DNA from: Saprospiraceae bacterium
Lineage (GTDB): Bacteria; Bacteroidota; Bacteroidia; Chitinophagales; Saprospiraceae
Assembly: GCA_016714025.1 (NCBI GenBank)
Contig: JADJOB010000002.1
Coordinates: forward strand, 1 to 64,000
Direction of reading: 5' to 3'
DNA length: 64,000 nucleotides
Each line of letters starts with the position of its first letter. The stretch's first letter is position 1. The position numbers and the translations under genes are program-made. Below, one piece after another: positions 9,945-18,015 of the stretch. The notes beneath the pieces are model-generated. The model saw only the letters and a list, made by a program, of their open reading frames with translations. It had not been told where the DNA came from and made no database searches.

Positions 9945-10760
9945 ATGAAAATAATTCTGAAATCCATTTTAATCTTGTCGCTTTTATCTTGTGGAATAAA
10001 GAAAATAATAACTTCCAATTATTATGGAAATCCTTCCAAGGTTATTATTACAATTGATAACGTCAAGTACAAAGATAGTAACAGGATAGAAAAGCAGAAA
10101 TTGGTTAATAGCATAGAGTACTTTAATAAACTTGATCAACTCATAAAAACAGAATTATTGAACGTAAAAAATGATTCAATCGAACGAATTATTTATTATA
10201 GTTACGATAAAAACGGAAACAAAATAAGCAAGATCAATTCTAAAAAAGGGGAAAACGACTTCATTGAATATTTTAAATATGATAAATTTGGGAATTTACT
10301 CCAACATCAAAAATCAACTTTGATTACTTTTTATACCTACAATACATCTGGTAAAGTTCAAAAAGTAAAATCACATTATCCAAGTGGTCATTTTTTTGAA
10401 GATGTTGAGTATATTTATGATGATAAAAAAAACAAAATTCAAATGACTTCATTTGATAGTATTGGCCAAATAAAATCTTCATCAAAATGGACTTATTACA
10501 CCAATGGTTCCGTAAAAGAACATCAATCATATAATTCAATGGGTGAATTAAAATGGTTTACCAAATCATTAAAATATGATGAAATGCTAAACAGAACTTC
10601 TTGGGAAAACTACAATATCATTAATAAAGATACAATTCTAAAAGATAGATACTCTGAATCTAGGATTTATGATTCCTTCAAAAATATTGTCTTAGACACT
10701 GTATTTCATAATGGCTTACCAATAACGATCGGTACTTTTAAATATATTTATAACAATTAA
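9945..10760 (+). CDS. Predicted lipoprotein with RHS/YD-like repeats
   Basis: The N-terminus has a short hydrophobic signal ending in a lipobox-like SLLSCG, so the 271-residue protein is probably lipid-anchored. The body repeats a 20-25 residue pattern such as YSYDKNGNKISKI, FKYDKFGNLLQH, YTYNTSGKVQKV and YIYDDKKNKIQM, like the YD repeats of RHS-type beta-rich surface proteins. It is the only gene of cassette 9826-10884. The leader between 9832 and 9944 contains a block (TTTGGTTAAAATTTGC, then CGGC) shared with the leader of the cassette at 13280. Function unknown. Confidence 0.7.
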   Translation: MKIILKSILILSLLSCGIKKIITSNYYGNPSKVIITIDNVKYKDSNRIEKQKLVNSIEYFNKLDQLIKTELLNVKNDSIERIIYYSYDKNGNKISKINSKKGENDFIEYFKYDKFGNLLQHQKSTLITFYTYNTSGKVQKVKSHYPSGHFFEDVEYIYDDKKNKIQMTSFDSIGQIKSSSKWTYYTNGSVKEHQSYNSMGELKWFTKSLKYDEMLNRTSWENYNIINKDTILKDRYSESRIYDSFKNIVLDTVFHNGLPITIGTFKYIYNN

Positions 10761-10795
10761 ATCATACAACCAAATTCGCAAATAAATCTGACGGC

Positions 10796-10890
10796 CAGTA
10801 ACACTAGCTTGACACAATGCCGCCGGAATGACTATATTTGCTTTCATGTTTACGTTTTGGCTGCACTGCGTCAAGCAAAATCCGTTAGTG
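10796..10890 (+). repeat. attC-like site 7 (short family F)
   Basis: A compact 95 bp site: R'' CAGTAAC, R' GTTAGTG (10884-10890), arms GCTTGACACAATGCCGCC and GGCTGCACTGCGTCAAGC. The cassette end GGCCAGTAAC exactly complements its start GTTACTGGCC at 9825. Confidence 0.92.
10809..10840 (+). promoter_or_regulatory. Promoter-like element inside attC 7
   Basis: TTG(ACA) at 10809, 21 bp, TATATTTG (10833-10840). The same bases also give TTGACA-18-TATATT, close to a sigma-70 promoter, so it could be read in several hosts. Confidence 0.5.
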
Positions 10891-10921
10891 GCAATTTTAC
10901 ACGACAACTCACGAACAAGAA

Positions 10922-11823
10922 ATGCAGGAAGAATATATTAAACGAATAAACAAAGTCTTGACATACATAGACGAAAATTTGGACAAAGATTTGTCATTAC
11001 AGACAATTTCAAATATTGCCTACTATTCGCAATTTCACCTTCATAGACTATTTAAAGCAATTACAAACGAGACACTAAACGCATATATAATTAGAAAACG
11101 AATAGAACGAAGTGCAATGATGCTAATCCACAATATGGAATATAGTATAGCTGAAATTGGAGACAGATATGGCTTTAAAAACGACTCTACATTTTCTAGA
11201 ACATTTAAAAAATATACGGACAAAGTCCAACTGAATTTCGCAAATCAAACTTGGGTAATTTTAGCAAGATTGGTAAAGTGAATAGCAATAATGGTAAAGT
11301 GAATTTTATAACCGAGGAATACCTTTGCAACATTATTAATCTAAAAAATTGGATAAAAATGAATGCCAAAATTGAAATTACCGAAATGCCAAAAATGAAT
11401 TTGGCTTATGTTACACAAATTGGGGTAAACGGAATTGACAATGCTTTTCAGCAAATTCTAAAATGGGCAACACCAAAAGGAATACTAGCTGCAAAGGACA
11501 CAAATGTCTGTAGAGTTTTTCACGACAGTTTTAAAGTAACAGATGCCGACAAAGTAAGAATGAGTATTGGAATTCTAACAAATCAAGAACTGACAGTTGA
11601 TAACGAAATAGGACTGACAACAATTGAAAAAGGGAAAAATATTGTTGGGCATTTTATAATTGAGCTAAAAGAATTTGAAAAATCTTGGGACAGTTTATTC
11701 ATTTGGATGAACGAAAATGGATACAAAAAAGCGGACAGGTATCCATTTGAAATTTATCATAACAACTTTAATGAACACCCTGAAAGAAAATGTATTGTAG
11801 ACCTTTGTATCCCAATTGAGTAA
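10922..11823 (+). CDS. AraC-family regulator with GyrI-like effector domain, frameshifted
   Basis: N-terminal AraC helix-turn-helix pair (residues 1-100: SLQTISNIAYYSQFHLHRLF, then GFKNDSTFSRTFKKY), followed by a GyrI-like small-molecule-binding domain (about 11370-11820, with MPKMNLAYVTQIGVNG and YPFEIYHN). The shift is at 11220-11226: one A is missing in the AAAGTCC tract, and restoring it gives the family-typical KSPTEFRKSNLG. The domain order is that of Rob/SoxS-GyrI type drug- or stress-responsive activators. Single-gene cassette; its targets are unknown. Confidence 0.87.
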
Positions 11824-11841
11824 ACTAGAGGAAAAAACTGC

Positions 11842-12021
11842 CACTAACAGCAAATAAACGTAAGCGATCGGACTCGGTCATCTCTCGGGCTGAATAGCGG
11901 TCGCTTCGCGAAATTTAATTTGCCCTCGCTAATAAACATTTGTATCTTTAAATAACCTTTTGTGGGTATAGACACAGGAAGCTTCGAAAGCCCGCCTACG
12001 TCTATTTGCAAAACGTTAGAG
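11842..12021 (+). repeat. attC-like site 8 (long family G)
   Basis: R'' CACTAAC (11842-11848), R' GTTAGAG (12015-12021). At 180 bp it is the longest type here; the same inner sequence (AAACATTT, then TTTTGTGGGTATAG and GGAAGCTTCGAAAG) recurs at 39626-39806 behind an unrelated gene. The end TGCCACTAAC exactly complements the start GTTAGTGGCA. Confidence 0.88.
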
Positions 12022-12286
12022 CTCATGATGAATGAGGTTTTAAAGAAAGATTTGATTTATGATTAATATCACCTTTGCTTGGCTTTTAATTTACAATTGC
12101 AACGGATCTCATTTTGCATATAAAACTTTTCACTTGTAGGGACGTCATCACGCGACTCTAACAGGCAGCACAAGCTACACCGCTATCAACTGGGTGTTTT
12201 ACTCATAAATTTTTTCGGAGTTTTAGAAAATATTTTCTACTTTTGGTTACAATCCTTTTGGCGGTGCAGCGTGTACTGCCAAAACG
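12016..12286 (+). other. ORF-less cassette, divergent copy 2
   Basis: About 270 bp with no plausible ORF. It aligns along its whole length with the ORF-less cassettes at 7058 and 18666 but is well diverged; conserved blocks are CATGATG, CTTGGCTTT, CAATT and TTTCACTTGTAGGGAC. Here the ends do match: GTTAGAG at the start and CTCTAAC at the end. Conservation of internal blocks without an ORF suggests a non-coding function. Confidence 0.7.
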
Positions 12287-12292
12287 TTAGCG
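12156..12292 (+). repeat. attC-like site 9 (family A)
   Basis: R'' CTCTAAC (12156-12162), R' GTTAGCG (12286-12292), arms GGCAGCACAAGCTACACCGC and GCGGTGCAGCGTGTACTGCC. Confidence 0.9.
12214..12245 (+). promoter_or_regulatory. Promoter-like element inside attC 9
   Basis: TTCG (12214-12217), 20 bp, TACTTTTG (12238-12245), directed at the metalloprotease cassette. Confidence 0.5.
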
Positions 12293-12314
12293 GTAATTTT
12301 AAAAGACGACAAAA

Positions 12315-13144
12315 ATGAGAACAATAATATTGACGATACTGTTCATTACTACATCCTTGCAAGAGAGTTTTTCTCAACAAGTAATATTCAGACAACCCTC
12401 TTCTTATGTTTTAGGTTTTATAGGAAATGACTCCATTTCTCTCTCTTCCGTTAACTATAAATCGTTTCGCATCTATTTTCGGGACAGTTCTTACACTTCA
12501 AATCATCTTATTGAAATTGAACAAGAATTGGACGTAACGCATAGCAAAATATTATCCGTGCTAAATATCGATTCTTACAACAATGGAATTTACTTATTGG
12601 CAGTTGACAGTAAAGAGGAGATGCAGAAAGTAATGGGTTACAAAATAAAAGGTGGAGCTGCTAAGGGACACGACCTGGTTTTCTTTGTTTACAACCAAAA
12701 TATCCGCCCCCAATTTAAACACGAAATATTTCACCTGATTTCATACGAAACCTGGGGTTTGACAAATTATCGCTTATTGGACGAAGGCGGAGCAACATAT
12801 ACCGACGATTATTGCTTTTATGACAATCCTATGTATTCCATCAATGCATATTATCTTCAACAAAGAAAACTATTCCCACTTGACAGTTTAGTTAACAGCT
12901 TCGACAGCCAAGCAAAAAAAGTGATGTAATTGCATATATTCAAAGTGCTGGAATTTTCAAATACCTTTATGAGAAATACGGAGTTGAAAAAATGAAACTA
13001 CTTTGGACTGGTGGATTTGAGCAATTCAATTCAATTTATGGATTCTCAATCGGACAATTGGAAACAGAGTGGCTTAATTTCATCAAAACTATTCCTATAC
13101 CAAAAGACTTTGACATTAATAAATTGAAAGAAGGTTGTGGATAG
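12315..13144 (+). CDS. Secreted gluzincin-type metalloprotease, copy 1 (frameshifted)
   Basis: Nearly identical to the intact gene at 21006-21836. A signal peptide (residues 1-20, ending SFSQ) precedes a domain with HEIFH (an HExxH zinc site, near residue 138) and LLDEGGATY about 20 residues later, which supplies the third zinc ligand Glu as in peptidase MA family enzymes. The frame is lost at 12914-12920, where seven A's replace the eight of the other copy; the remaining 70 codons follow in another frame. The leader GCGGTAATTTTAAAAGACGAC is shared with the second copy. Confidence 0.85.
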
Positions 13145-13153
13145 AAAAACTAC

Positions 13154-13285
13154 CGCTAACAGCACATTTGCAATAGGCGGGGTTCAGTGCTCCGCAGACA
13201 CATTTGTGGTTACGGAAAGTTCAGTTCTTCGCATCAACACTTGTGCTGAAAAGCCAGCCCATCGCAAATCTGCAAAACGTTAGTG
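13154..13285 (+). repeat. attC-like site 10 (family D)
   Basis: R'' CGCTAAC (13154-13160), R' GTTAGTG (13279-13285), arms ATTTGC..GGCGGG and GCCC..GCAAAT. The end TACCGCTAAC exactly complements the start GTTAGCGGTA at 12286. Confidence 0.92.
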
Positions 13286-13430
13286 GCGACCCGAGATTGA
13301 TTACATAAATGGCTATCTTAACTTGTCATGATGCATCTCCGTATTTGGCTAAAATCCGCTTGCGGCCTCCAGACCAAAAAGCGATTTAATTTTTTAATAA
13401 TAAAAATTTATCTTTTTAATCAATTAAGTT

Positions 13431-13898
13431 ATGAGGCTTCTTACTACTTCATTAAAATTAATCGTCATAACGTTCCTTTTCATAATTTTAAAAATCATTT
13501 TACAGTTTTTCTGGGGCACAATTTTTGAAAGTTCACCATATCCATATAACTCGTTAAGTATATTTAATATAAATAATTTTTTTCATGATGGTTTCTCCTT
13601 TTCAAACATAATCCTTATTGTTTTTTATGAATTCGTTCTTTTTTTTTGTGCATATTACATATGGGTTTTTATACTTTTGTTTTTCATTACCACTAAAATG
13701 AAAAGAAACTCAATCGTAATTCATATATTATATTTATTGTGCGTATATTTTATCGCATGCTTTATATTTAATGAACAGAAAATAGAATTTATTGGAATAG
13801 TTACGACAATGATTCTATCAATATTTAACTGGTCTTTATTCAATAGACTTCTATTTTATCAATCAGAGAAAAGGATGAAGACTGATGAAAACAATTAA
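13431..13898 (+). CDS. Small multi-pass membrane protein of unknown function
   Basis: A 155-residue hydrophobic protein with about four membrane segments (roughly residues 8-28, 52-80, 93-112 and 116-136) and a basic, hydrophilic tail EKRMKTDENN. No family is recognised. It is the only gene of cassette 13280-14038; the 150 bp leader before it contains a block (ATTTGGCTAAAAT, CCGCTTGCGG) resembling the leader at 9880 and the ORF-less cassettes. Confidence 0.65.
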   Translation: MRLLTTSLKLIVITFLFIILKIILQFFWGTIFESSPYPYNSLSIFNINNFFHDGFSFSNIILIVFYEFVLFFCAYYIWVFILLFFITTKMKRNSIVIHILYLLCVYFIACFIFNEQKIEFIGIVTTMILSIFNWSLFNRLLFYQSEKRMKTDENN

Positions 13899-13949
13899 AA
13901 TTCCATTCGCTAGAAAATATATTAAACTCATTAAGGCAAATAGGGCCGC

Positions 13950-14044
13950 CACTAACAAAAGCTTGACACAATGCCGCCCAGAATCATTATATTTGCTTTA
14001 GGCTTTCGTTTGGGCGGCACTGCGTCAAGCCCAAACCGTTAGTG
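13950..14044 (+). repeat. attC-like site 11 (short family F)
   Basis: R'' CACTAAC (13950-13956), R' GTTAGTG (14038-14044), arms GCTTGACACAATGCCGCC and GGCGGCACTGCGTCAAGC. The end GCCACTAAC complements the start GTTAGTGGC. Confidence 0.92.
13963..13995 (+). promoter_or_regulatory. Promoter-like element inside attC 11
   Basis: TTGACA (13963-13968) and TATATTTG (13988-13995); the same arrangement as in site 7, one base longer. Confidence 0.45.
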
Positions 14045-14090
14045 CCAATGCCAAAATATATCCGAATAAATACTTAACTTTGCACTAGAA

Positions 14091-14393
14091 ATGAAAGAAA
14101 TTAATACAAATATTGATCAAATAAATAAACTTTGCATCTCCAACAAAGTAAAAGCTCTCTTTGCATTTGGTTCAGTTACAACAAACAATTTTAATGTGGA
14201 TAGCGATATTGATTTAGTTGTTGATATTGACGAAAGCGATCCTATTAATTATTCTGACTACTATTTCAATCTTAAATTACAACTCGAAAATCTGTTCAGA
14301 AGACATATTGATCTATTGGAACAAAAAGCAATTAAAAATCCTTACCTAAAAAAAGAAATAGATCAGACTAAAGTACTTATCTATGGAAAATGA
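14091..14393 (+). CDS. mntA: MntA-type nucleotidyltransferase antitoxin
   Basis: A 100-residue minimal nucleotidyltransferase with the polymerase-beta motif FGSVTTNNFNVDSDIDLVVD at residues 27-46 (GS, then D-x-D). In MNT/HEPN pairs this protein adenylylates the HEPN toxin on a Tyr near its active site and so silences it. It overlaps the toxin gene by 11 bases, as is usual for the pair. The cassette 14039-14858 carries only these two genes. Confidence 0.93.
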   Translation: MKEINTNIDQINKLCISNKVKALFAFGSVTTNNFNVDSDIDLVVDIDESDPINYSDYYFNLKLQLENLFRRHIDLLEQKAIKNPYLKKEIDQTKVLIYGK

Positions 14394-14718
14394 TATCAAG
14401 GTTTGGCTTAACGATATTAAACAAGCCATACAAGAAATTAATCAATTTCAGCCAGACAAGAAAAACTTCTTAACTTTTCAAAAAGATTTAAAAACTAAAA
14501 GAGCAATAGAACGAAATATCGAAATTATTGGTGAAGCTGTAAACAGAATATTAAAAGTAAAGCCAGAATTTCAATTGACTAATGCTAGAAAAATTGTAGA
14601 TACAAGAAATAGAATTAGTCACGGTTATGATAGTGTTTCCGAAGATATAATTTGGTCAATCATAGTTCGTGATATTCCTAATTTGGAGAAAGAAATTGAA
14701 CATCTCTTAAGTTCATAG
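14383..14718 (+). CDS. hepT: HepT-like HEPN ribonuclease toxin (DUF86)
   Basis: A 111-residue all-helical HEPN protein. The RNase motif RNRISHGY at residues 86-93 fits R-x4-H-x-Y: catalytic Arg and His, and the Tyr that is the target of AMPylation by the partner antitoxin. FQKDLKTKRAIERNIEIIGEA is typical of the family. Toxin-antitoxin cassettes are common in large integrons, where they are thought to stabilise the array. Confidence 0.93.
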   Translation: MENDIKVWLNDIKQAIQEINQFQPDKKNFLTFQKDLKTKRAIERNIEIIGEAVNRILKVKPEFQLTNARKIVDTRNRISHGYDSVSEDIIWSIIVRDIPNLEKEIEHLLSS

Positions 14719-14729
14719 AAAAGCACTGG

Positions 14730-14864
14730 CACTAACACTGTATACACTCGATCACGCCGATCCAGATCTCATTTTTCACTTTTGGCTGTAATGTAAATAA
14801 AAATAAAACAGTAACTTTGGCTGTTTCCAAGCGGCGAGACCGCGTGTATACTAATCCGTTACCT
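14730..14864 (+). repeat. attC-like site 12
   Basis: R'' CACTAAC (14730-14736), R' GTTACCT (14858-14864), arms TGTATACACTCGATCACGCCG and CGGCGAGACCGCGTGTATAC(TA). The end TGGCACTAAC exactly complements the start GTTAGTGCCA at 14038. TAACTTTG at 14812-14819 fits the -7 pattern. Confidence 0.9.
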
Positions 14865-14882
14865 GCCATTATAAAGACGACA

Positions 14883-16043
14883 ATGACAAAATTCATTCTG
14901 ATACTAACTATTTTACTAGCCTCCGTTCTTTGTTTGTCTTTACAAAGCCATAAGACAGCTCCGTTATCTAAGCAGAAATCGGACTTGGATAGGATAGACA
15001 GCATTATGAATAATTATTTTACCGAAAATAAACTGGTTGGTGTTTCAATAGGCATTGTTAAAGACGGGAAAATTTATTTGACAAAAGGTTATGGAACACG
15101 AGAAATTGGCACATCAAAACCAATTGACAGTCTGACAAACTTTCTCACTTGCTCAGTTACGAAATTATTTACTGCAACTGCAATTATGCAATTATCTGAG
15201 CAGGGCAAAATCGACATTACCCAAAAACTTATCTACTACTTGCCTGAGTTCAAAATGAAAGACAAGAGATATAAGGACATAACCATTGAACACCTTTTGA
15301 CTCACAGTTCTGGACTTCCCTGGGACATAGAGTTAAAAAAATCACCCAATGACAGTAGCTCCTTAAGAAAACTTGTTTACAGTTTAAATAATAAGGTTCT
15401 GGATTTTGCTCCGGGAACAAAATTCGATGGGGCAAAAACCTATAGCAATGCCGCTTATGATATATTAGGTTACCTGGTGCAAAAAATATCGGGCAAACAA
15501 TACGAGAGCTACATAAGAGATAACATTCTTTTAAAGTCGAATATGCCAAACAGCTTCACTGACTACTTGAAAATTCCTACAGATAGAAGGAGCACTCCAC
15601 ATATTTTAAAAAAGGGCAATGTTAAAGTTGGGGGTATGTATACTGAGAATGCTGAGCATTCGCCAAGCGGAAACTTGAATTCTTGTTCACTTGATCTATC
15701 CAATTGGATAATTCAAAATTTGAATATTTATAAAGATTCGACCTCATTTAATGGTATTATAAAGAGCAGCACACTAAATAATATCTGGACAACAAGATTT
15801 GTTGCACCACAAAATAAAAATGTGTCAATCGGACTTGGGTGGTGGATTACAAATTCTGAATCATTAGGGAAGTATTATTGGCACGTTGGCGATAATCCAG
15901 GTTTCTCATCGACACTAATGATTTTTCCAGAACACAACTTCGGAATAACTGTTCTGAGTAATCAAATGTATTCTGAGCAAATAGTGTGGAATAAAATTCC
16001 GTTTGACATTATAAATTTATTCAAAGACGATTGGAAAAGATAA
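14883..16043 (+). CDS. Class C beta-lactamase-like / DD-peptidase family serine hydrolase
   Basis: A 386-residue exported protein (signal segment FILILTILLASVLCLS). Active-site motifs of the beta-lactamase/transpeptidase-like fold are present: SVTK for SxxK near residue 85, YSN for YxN near 185, and HVG for the KTG-equivalent HxG near 338. Such proteins include AmpC-like lactamases, esterases and D-aminopeptidases, so activity on beta-lactams is only possible. The first ATG of the open frame lies inside the preceding attC; the ATG at 14883 follows the leader ATTATAAAGACGACA shared with other cassettes. A damaged copy occupies 1-1102. Confidence 0.88.
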   Translation: MTKFILILTILLASVLCLSLQSHKTAPLSKQKSDLDRIDSIMNNYFTENKLVGVSIGIVKDGKIYLTKGYGTREIGTSKPIDSLTNFLTCSVTKLFTATAIMQLSEQGKIDITQKLIYYLPEFKMKDKRYKDITIEHLLTHSSGLPWDIELKKSPNDSSSLRKLVYSLNNKVLDFAPGTKFDGAKTYSNAAYDILGYLVQKISGKQYESYIRDNILLKSNMPNSFTDYLKIPTDRRSTPHILKKGNVKVGGMYTENAEHSPSGNLNSCSLDLSNWIIQNLNIYKDSTSFNGIIKSSTLNNIWTTRFVAPQNKNVSIGLGWWITNSESLGKYYWHVGDNPGFSSTLMIFPEHNFGITVLSNQMYSEQIVWNKIPFDIINLFKDDWKR

Positions 16044-16047
16044 CGGC

Positions 16048-16180
16048 AGGTAACAGCACCTACCCAAAAGGCGGGGTTTCGTGTTCCAAAGACAGTATGT
16101 TTGGTTAATCAAACATTAGTTTTTCAAATCAAGTTTTGTGGTGAAATCCCCGCCCTTCGGGTAGCTGCAAAACGTTAGTG
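16048..16180 (+). repeat. attC-like site 13 (family B)
   Basis: R'' AGGTAAC (16048-16054), R' GTTAGTG (16174-16180), arms CTACCC..GGCGGGG and CCCCGCC..GGGTAG. The end GGCAGGTAAC exactly complements the start GTTACCTGCC at 14858. Confidence 0.93.
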
Positions 16181-16186
16181 GCAAGG

Positions 16187-16609
16187 CTACGAGACCCCCA
16201 ACTCTTCAACAAGACGACTTGAAATTTGAGAAATTAGACCGACTTTATCTCGTTTGACACTTTTGACAAATTTCATATCGACAGCAGAATCCTTATCATA
16301 CTTTGCAGACCACATTATAAATTCAACCAAAACAGGAACTAAATCAATTCCTTTTTGAGTAAGACTATACATTATCTTTTGCTTATGACTTGGGTCGCTT
16401 GACTTGCTGACTATACCATTAATTTCAAGCAATGACAATCTATCAGCAAGTGTATTAGTTGCAATTCCTTCTTCTGACATTAGAAATTCACCATAAAAGT
16501 GTTTTCCTTTAAACATTAAATCTCTAACAATTAGGAAAGTCCACCTATCACCAAAAATTTCCATTGCAAAATTTATCGGACAATCCGATTTTCTTTTTAT
16601 TCGTTTCAT
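16187..16609 (-). CDS. HxlR-family transcriptional regulator
   Basis: A 140-residue winged-helix protein with CPINFAMEIFGDRWTFLIVRD at the start of the domain and EGIATNTLADRLSLLEINGI as the recognition region. It is only about 28% like the HxlR protein at 7371 by eye. It is divergent from a VOC-SnoaL-TfoX operon in the same cassette (16175-17934), separated from it by 86 bp holding a perfect 11-bp inverted repeat. It most likely represses both directions. Confidence 0.92.
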   Translation of the reverse strand: MKRIKRKSDCPINFAMEIFGDRWTFLIVRDLMFKGKHFYGEFLMSEEGIATNTLADRLSLLEINGIVSKSSDPSHKQKIMYSLTQKGIDLVPVLVEFIMWSAKYDKDSAVDMKFVKSVKRDKVGLISQISSRLVEELGVS

Positions 16610-16629
16610 AGTGCAAAAGTAAATAAAAA

Positions 16630-16660
16630 CAAAACTACTTGCAAGTTTAAAGTAGTTTTG
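16630..16660. promoter_or_regulatory. Likely HxlR operator: perfect 11-bp inverted repeat
   Basis: CAAAACTACTT (16630-16640), 9 bp spacer, AAGTAGTTTTG (16650-16660). The repeat covers the whole spacer of the promoter at 16639-16668, so bound protein would block RNA polymerase. Confidence 0.75.
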
Positions 16661-16668
16661 TATATTTG
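16639..16668 (+). promoter_or_regulatory. Promoter of the VOC-SnoaL-TfoX operon
   Basis: TTG (16639-16641), exactly 19 bp, TATATTTG (16661-16668): a consensus Bacteroidota promoter 28 bp before the VOC start codon. Confidence 0.75.
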
Positions 16669-16695
16669 CACTTCACAAACAAAAAATATAAAAAA

Positions 16696-17064
16696 ATGAC
16701 AAATTCAATTAATTGGTTCGAAATCCCAGTAATAGATTTCGCAAGAGCAAAAATATTCTATGAAACATTGTATGGTGCTGAAATTATGGAAATGCCTTTC
16801 CCTGATGGAAAATATGGTATGTTACCTTGTGATATGGAAAAAGGTGTAGGTGGTGGAATAGCACAATACGAAGGATTTGAACCTTCAACAAAAGGAGCAT
16901 TAATCTATTTGAATGGTGGCGAAGATTTAAGCTTACCACTTTCAAAAGTAGAAAGTGCAGGCGGGAAAATTGTTTTACCAAAAACTTCAATTGGACAAAA
17001 TGGTTTTATGGCTCACATTATAGACACTGAAGGAAATAAGGTTGCATTACATTCAATGAAATAA
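16696..17064 (+). CDS. VOC-superfamily (glyoxalase/bleomycin-resistance-like) protein
   Basis: A 122-residue protein opening with INWFEIPVIDFARAKIFYETLYG, the first betaalphabetabetabeta module, and ending with GFMAHIIDTEGNKVALHS, the second. His and Glu positions suit a metal site (Glu of IDTEGN). Such small VOC proteins are lyases, dioxygenases or drug-binding proteins. ATG at 16696 is used because the upstream in-frame ATG lies in the promoter. First gene of a regulated three-gene operon. Confidence 0.88.
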   Translation: MTNSINWFEIPVIDFARAKIFYETLYGAEIMEMPFPDGKYGMLPCDMEKGVGGGIAQYEGFEPSTKGALIYLNGGEDLSLPLSKVESAGGKIVLPKTSIGQNGFMAHIIDTEGNKVALHSMK

Positions 17065-17073
17065 TAAAACATT

Positions 17074-17451
17074 ATGACAAGTAGAGAAATTGTAAACAAA
17101 TATTATTCCCTTAACACAGATATTAGAACAGGGAAAGCACAAATGCAAGATTTGAGAAATTTACTTGCAGACAATATGGTTTTTGTTGGACCACTTATGA
17201 AAATTGAAGGAGCTGATAATTATATTGGGCTTCTGACAAACTTTATCCCTTTTCACGAGGAATTGAATATTATAAAACAATTCCAATCTGAAAATGAGAT
17301 TTGCACAATAACCAACTTGAAATTAAAAACACCAAATGGGGGCAAAATTTCAATGGATATTGCTGAATACATATTGGTTGAAAATGACAAGATATCAAAT
17401 CATACATTGTATTACGACCCAAGAGAATTTCAATCAGCTTTTCCAATGTAA
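17074..17451 (+). CDS. SnoaL/NTF2-like protein
   Basis: A 125-residue cone-shaped NTF2-like fold: an N-terminal helix (REIVNKYYSLNTD) followed by LLADNMVFVGPLMKIEGADNYI and strands ending ISNHTLYYDPREFQ. Family members are isomerases, cyclases or binding proteins for small organics. It starts 9 bp after the VOC gene and is followed 9 bp later by TfoX. No catalytic residues can be assigned with confidence. Confidence 0.75.
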   Translation: MTSREIVNKYYSLNTDIRTGKAQMQDLRNLLADNMVFVGPLMKIEGADNYIGLLTNFIPFHEELNIIKQFQSENEICTITNLKLKTPNGGKISMDIAEYILVENDKISNHTLYYDPREFQSAFPM

Positions 17452-17460
17452 ATAAACTCT

Positions 17461-17814
17461 ATGGCTTACGATGAACATTTAGCAAATCGAGTGAGAGAAA
17501 AATTTGTCGAGCTACCCAACGTTACTGAAAAAGAAATGATGGGTGGCTTGACATTTATGTACAACGACAAAATGTGTGTTGGAATTATTAAAGATGAATT
17601 AATGTGCAGAATTGACCCAACATTGCACGAAACTGAAATTGAAAAAATTGGTTGCCGAACAATGGACTTTACAAAGCGACCAATGAAAGGTTACATAATG
17701 ATAGACGAGAACGGAATGAAAACACAAGCCGACTTTGACTATTGGATAAACCTTGCTCTTGACTTTAATGCCAAAGCGAAATCAAGTAAGAAACCGAAAA
17801 AGCCCAGCCACTAA
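17461..17814 (+). CDS. TfoX/Sxy N-terminal domain protein
   Basis: A 117-residue protein whose first 95 residues match the TfoX N-terminal domain (MGGLTFMYNDKMCVGIIKDELMCRI, MDFTKRPMKGYIMID). It ends with a Lys-rich tail KAKSSKKPKKPSH. TfoX-like single-domain proteins are small, widely spread and poorly characterised; a role in competence cannot be assumed here. Last gene of the HxlR-regulated cassette; the stop codon falls within the attC R'' box. Confidence 0.85.
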   Translation: MAYDEHLANRVREKFVELPNVTEKEMMGGLTFMYNDKMCVGIIKDELMCRIDPTLHETEIEKIGCRTMDFTKRPMKGYIMIDENGMKTQADFDYWINLALDFNAKAKSSKKPKKPSH

Positions 17815-17940
17815 CAAGGGTTTTGCGTCAGGCGGGCTGATGTGCAAAATTCAACTTTTGTGCATTTAAAAACTTTTGTACATTAGCCAAGCGGAAGTGC
17901 ATCTAATCCCGCCCGAACGCAAAGCCCCAAAACGTCAGGT
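17809..17940 (+). repeat. attC-like site 14 (family E)
   Basis: R'' CACTAAC (17809-17815), altered R' GTCAGGT (17934-17940), arms GCGTCAGGCGGG and CCCGCCCGAACGC. The end GCCACTAAC complements the start GTTAGTGGC at 16174. The T-to-C change in R' marks the start of a cassette whose ends no longer match. Confidence 0.88.
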
Positions 17941-18015
17941 TGTGAAAAAACTAATTCGAGAATAATTTTGTAAATCTCTTTGTTGGAATCATTTTGATTT
18001 GTATTTTTATATATT

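Noticed and set aside
14817..14882. Upstream start of the serine hydrolase at 14817
   Set aside because: These codons belong to the previous attC (right arm and R' box) and would be replaced whenever the cassette moved; the ATG at 14883 precedes the signal peptide.
17461..17814. TfoX gene as evidence for a competence system
   Set aside because: Single N-terminal-domain TfoX proteins are widespread and no other competence gene is nearby.
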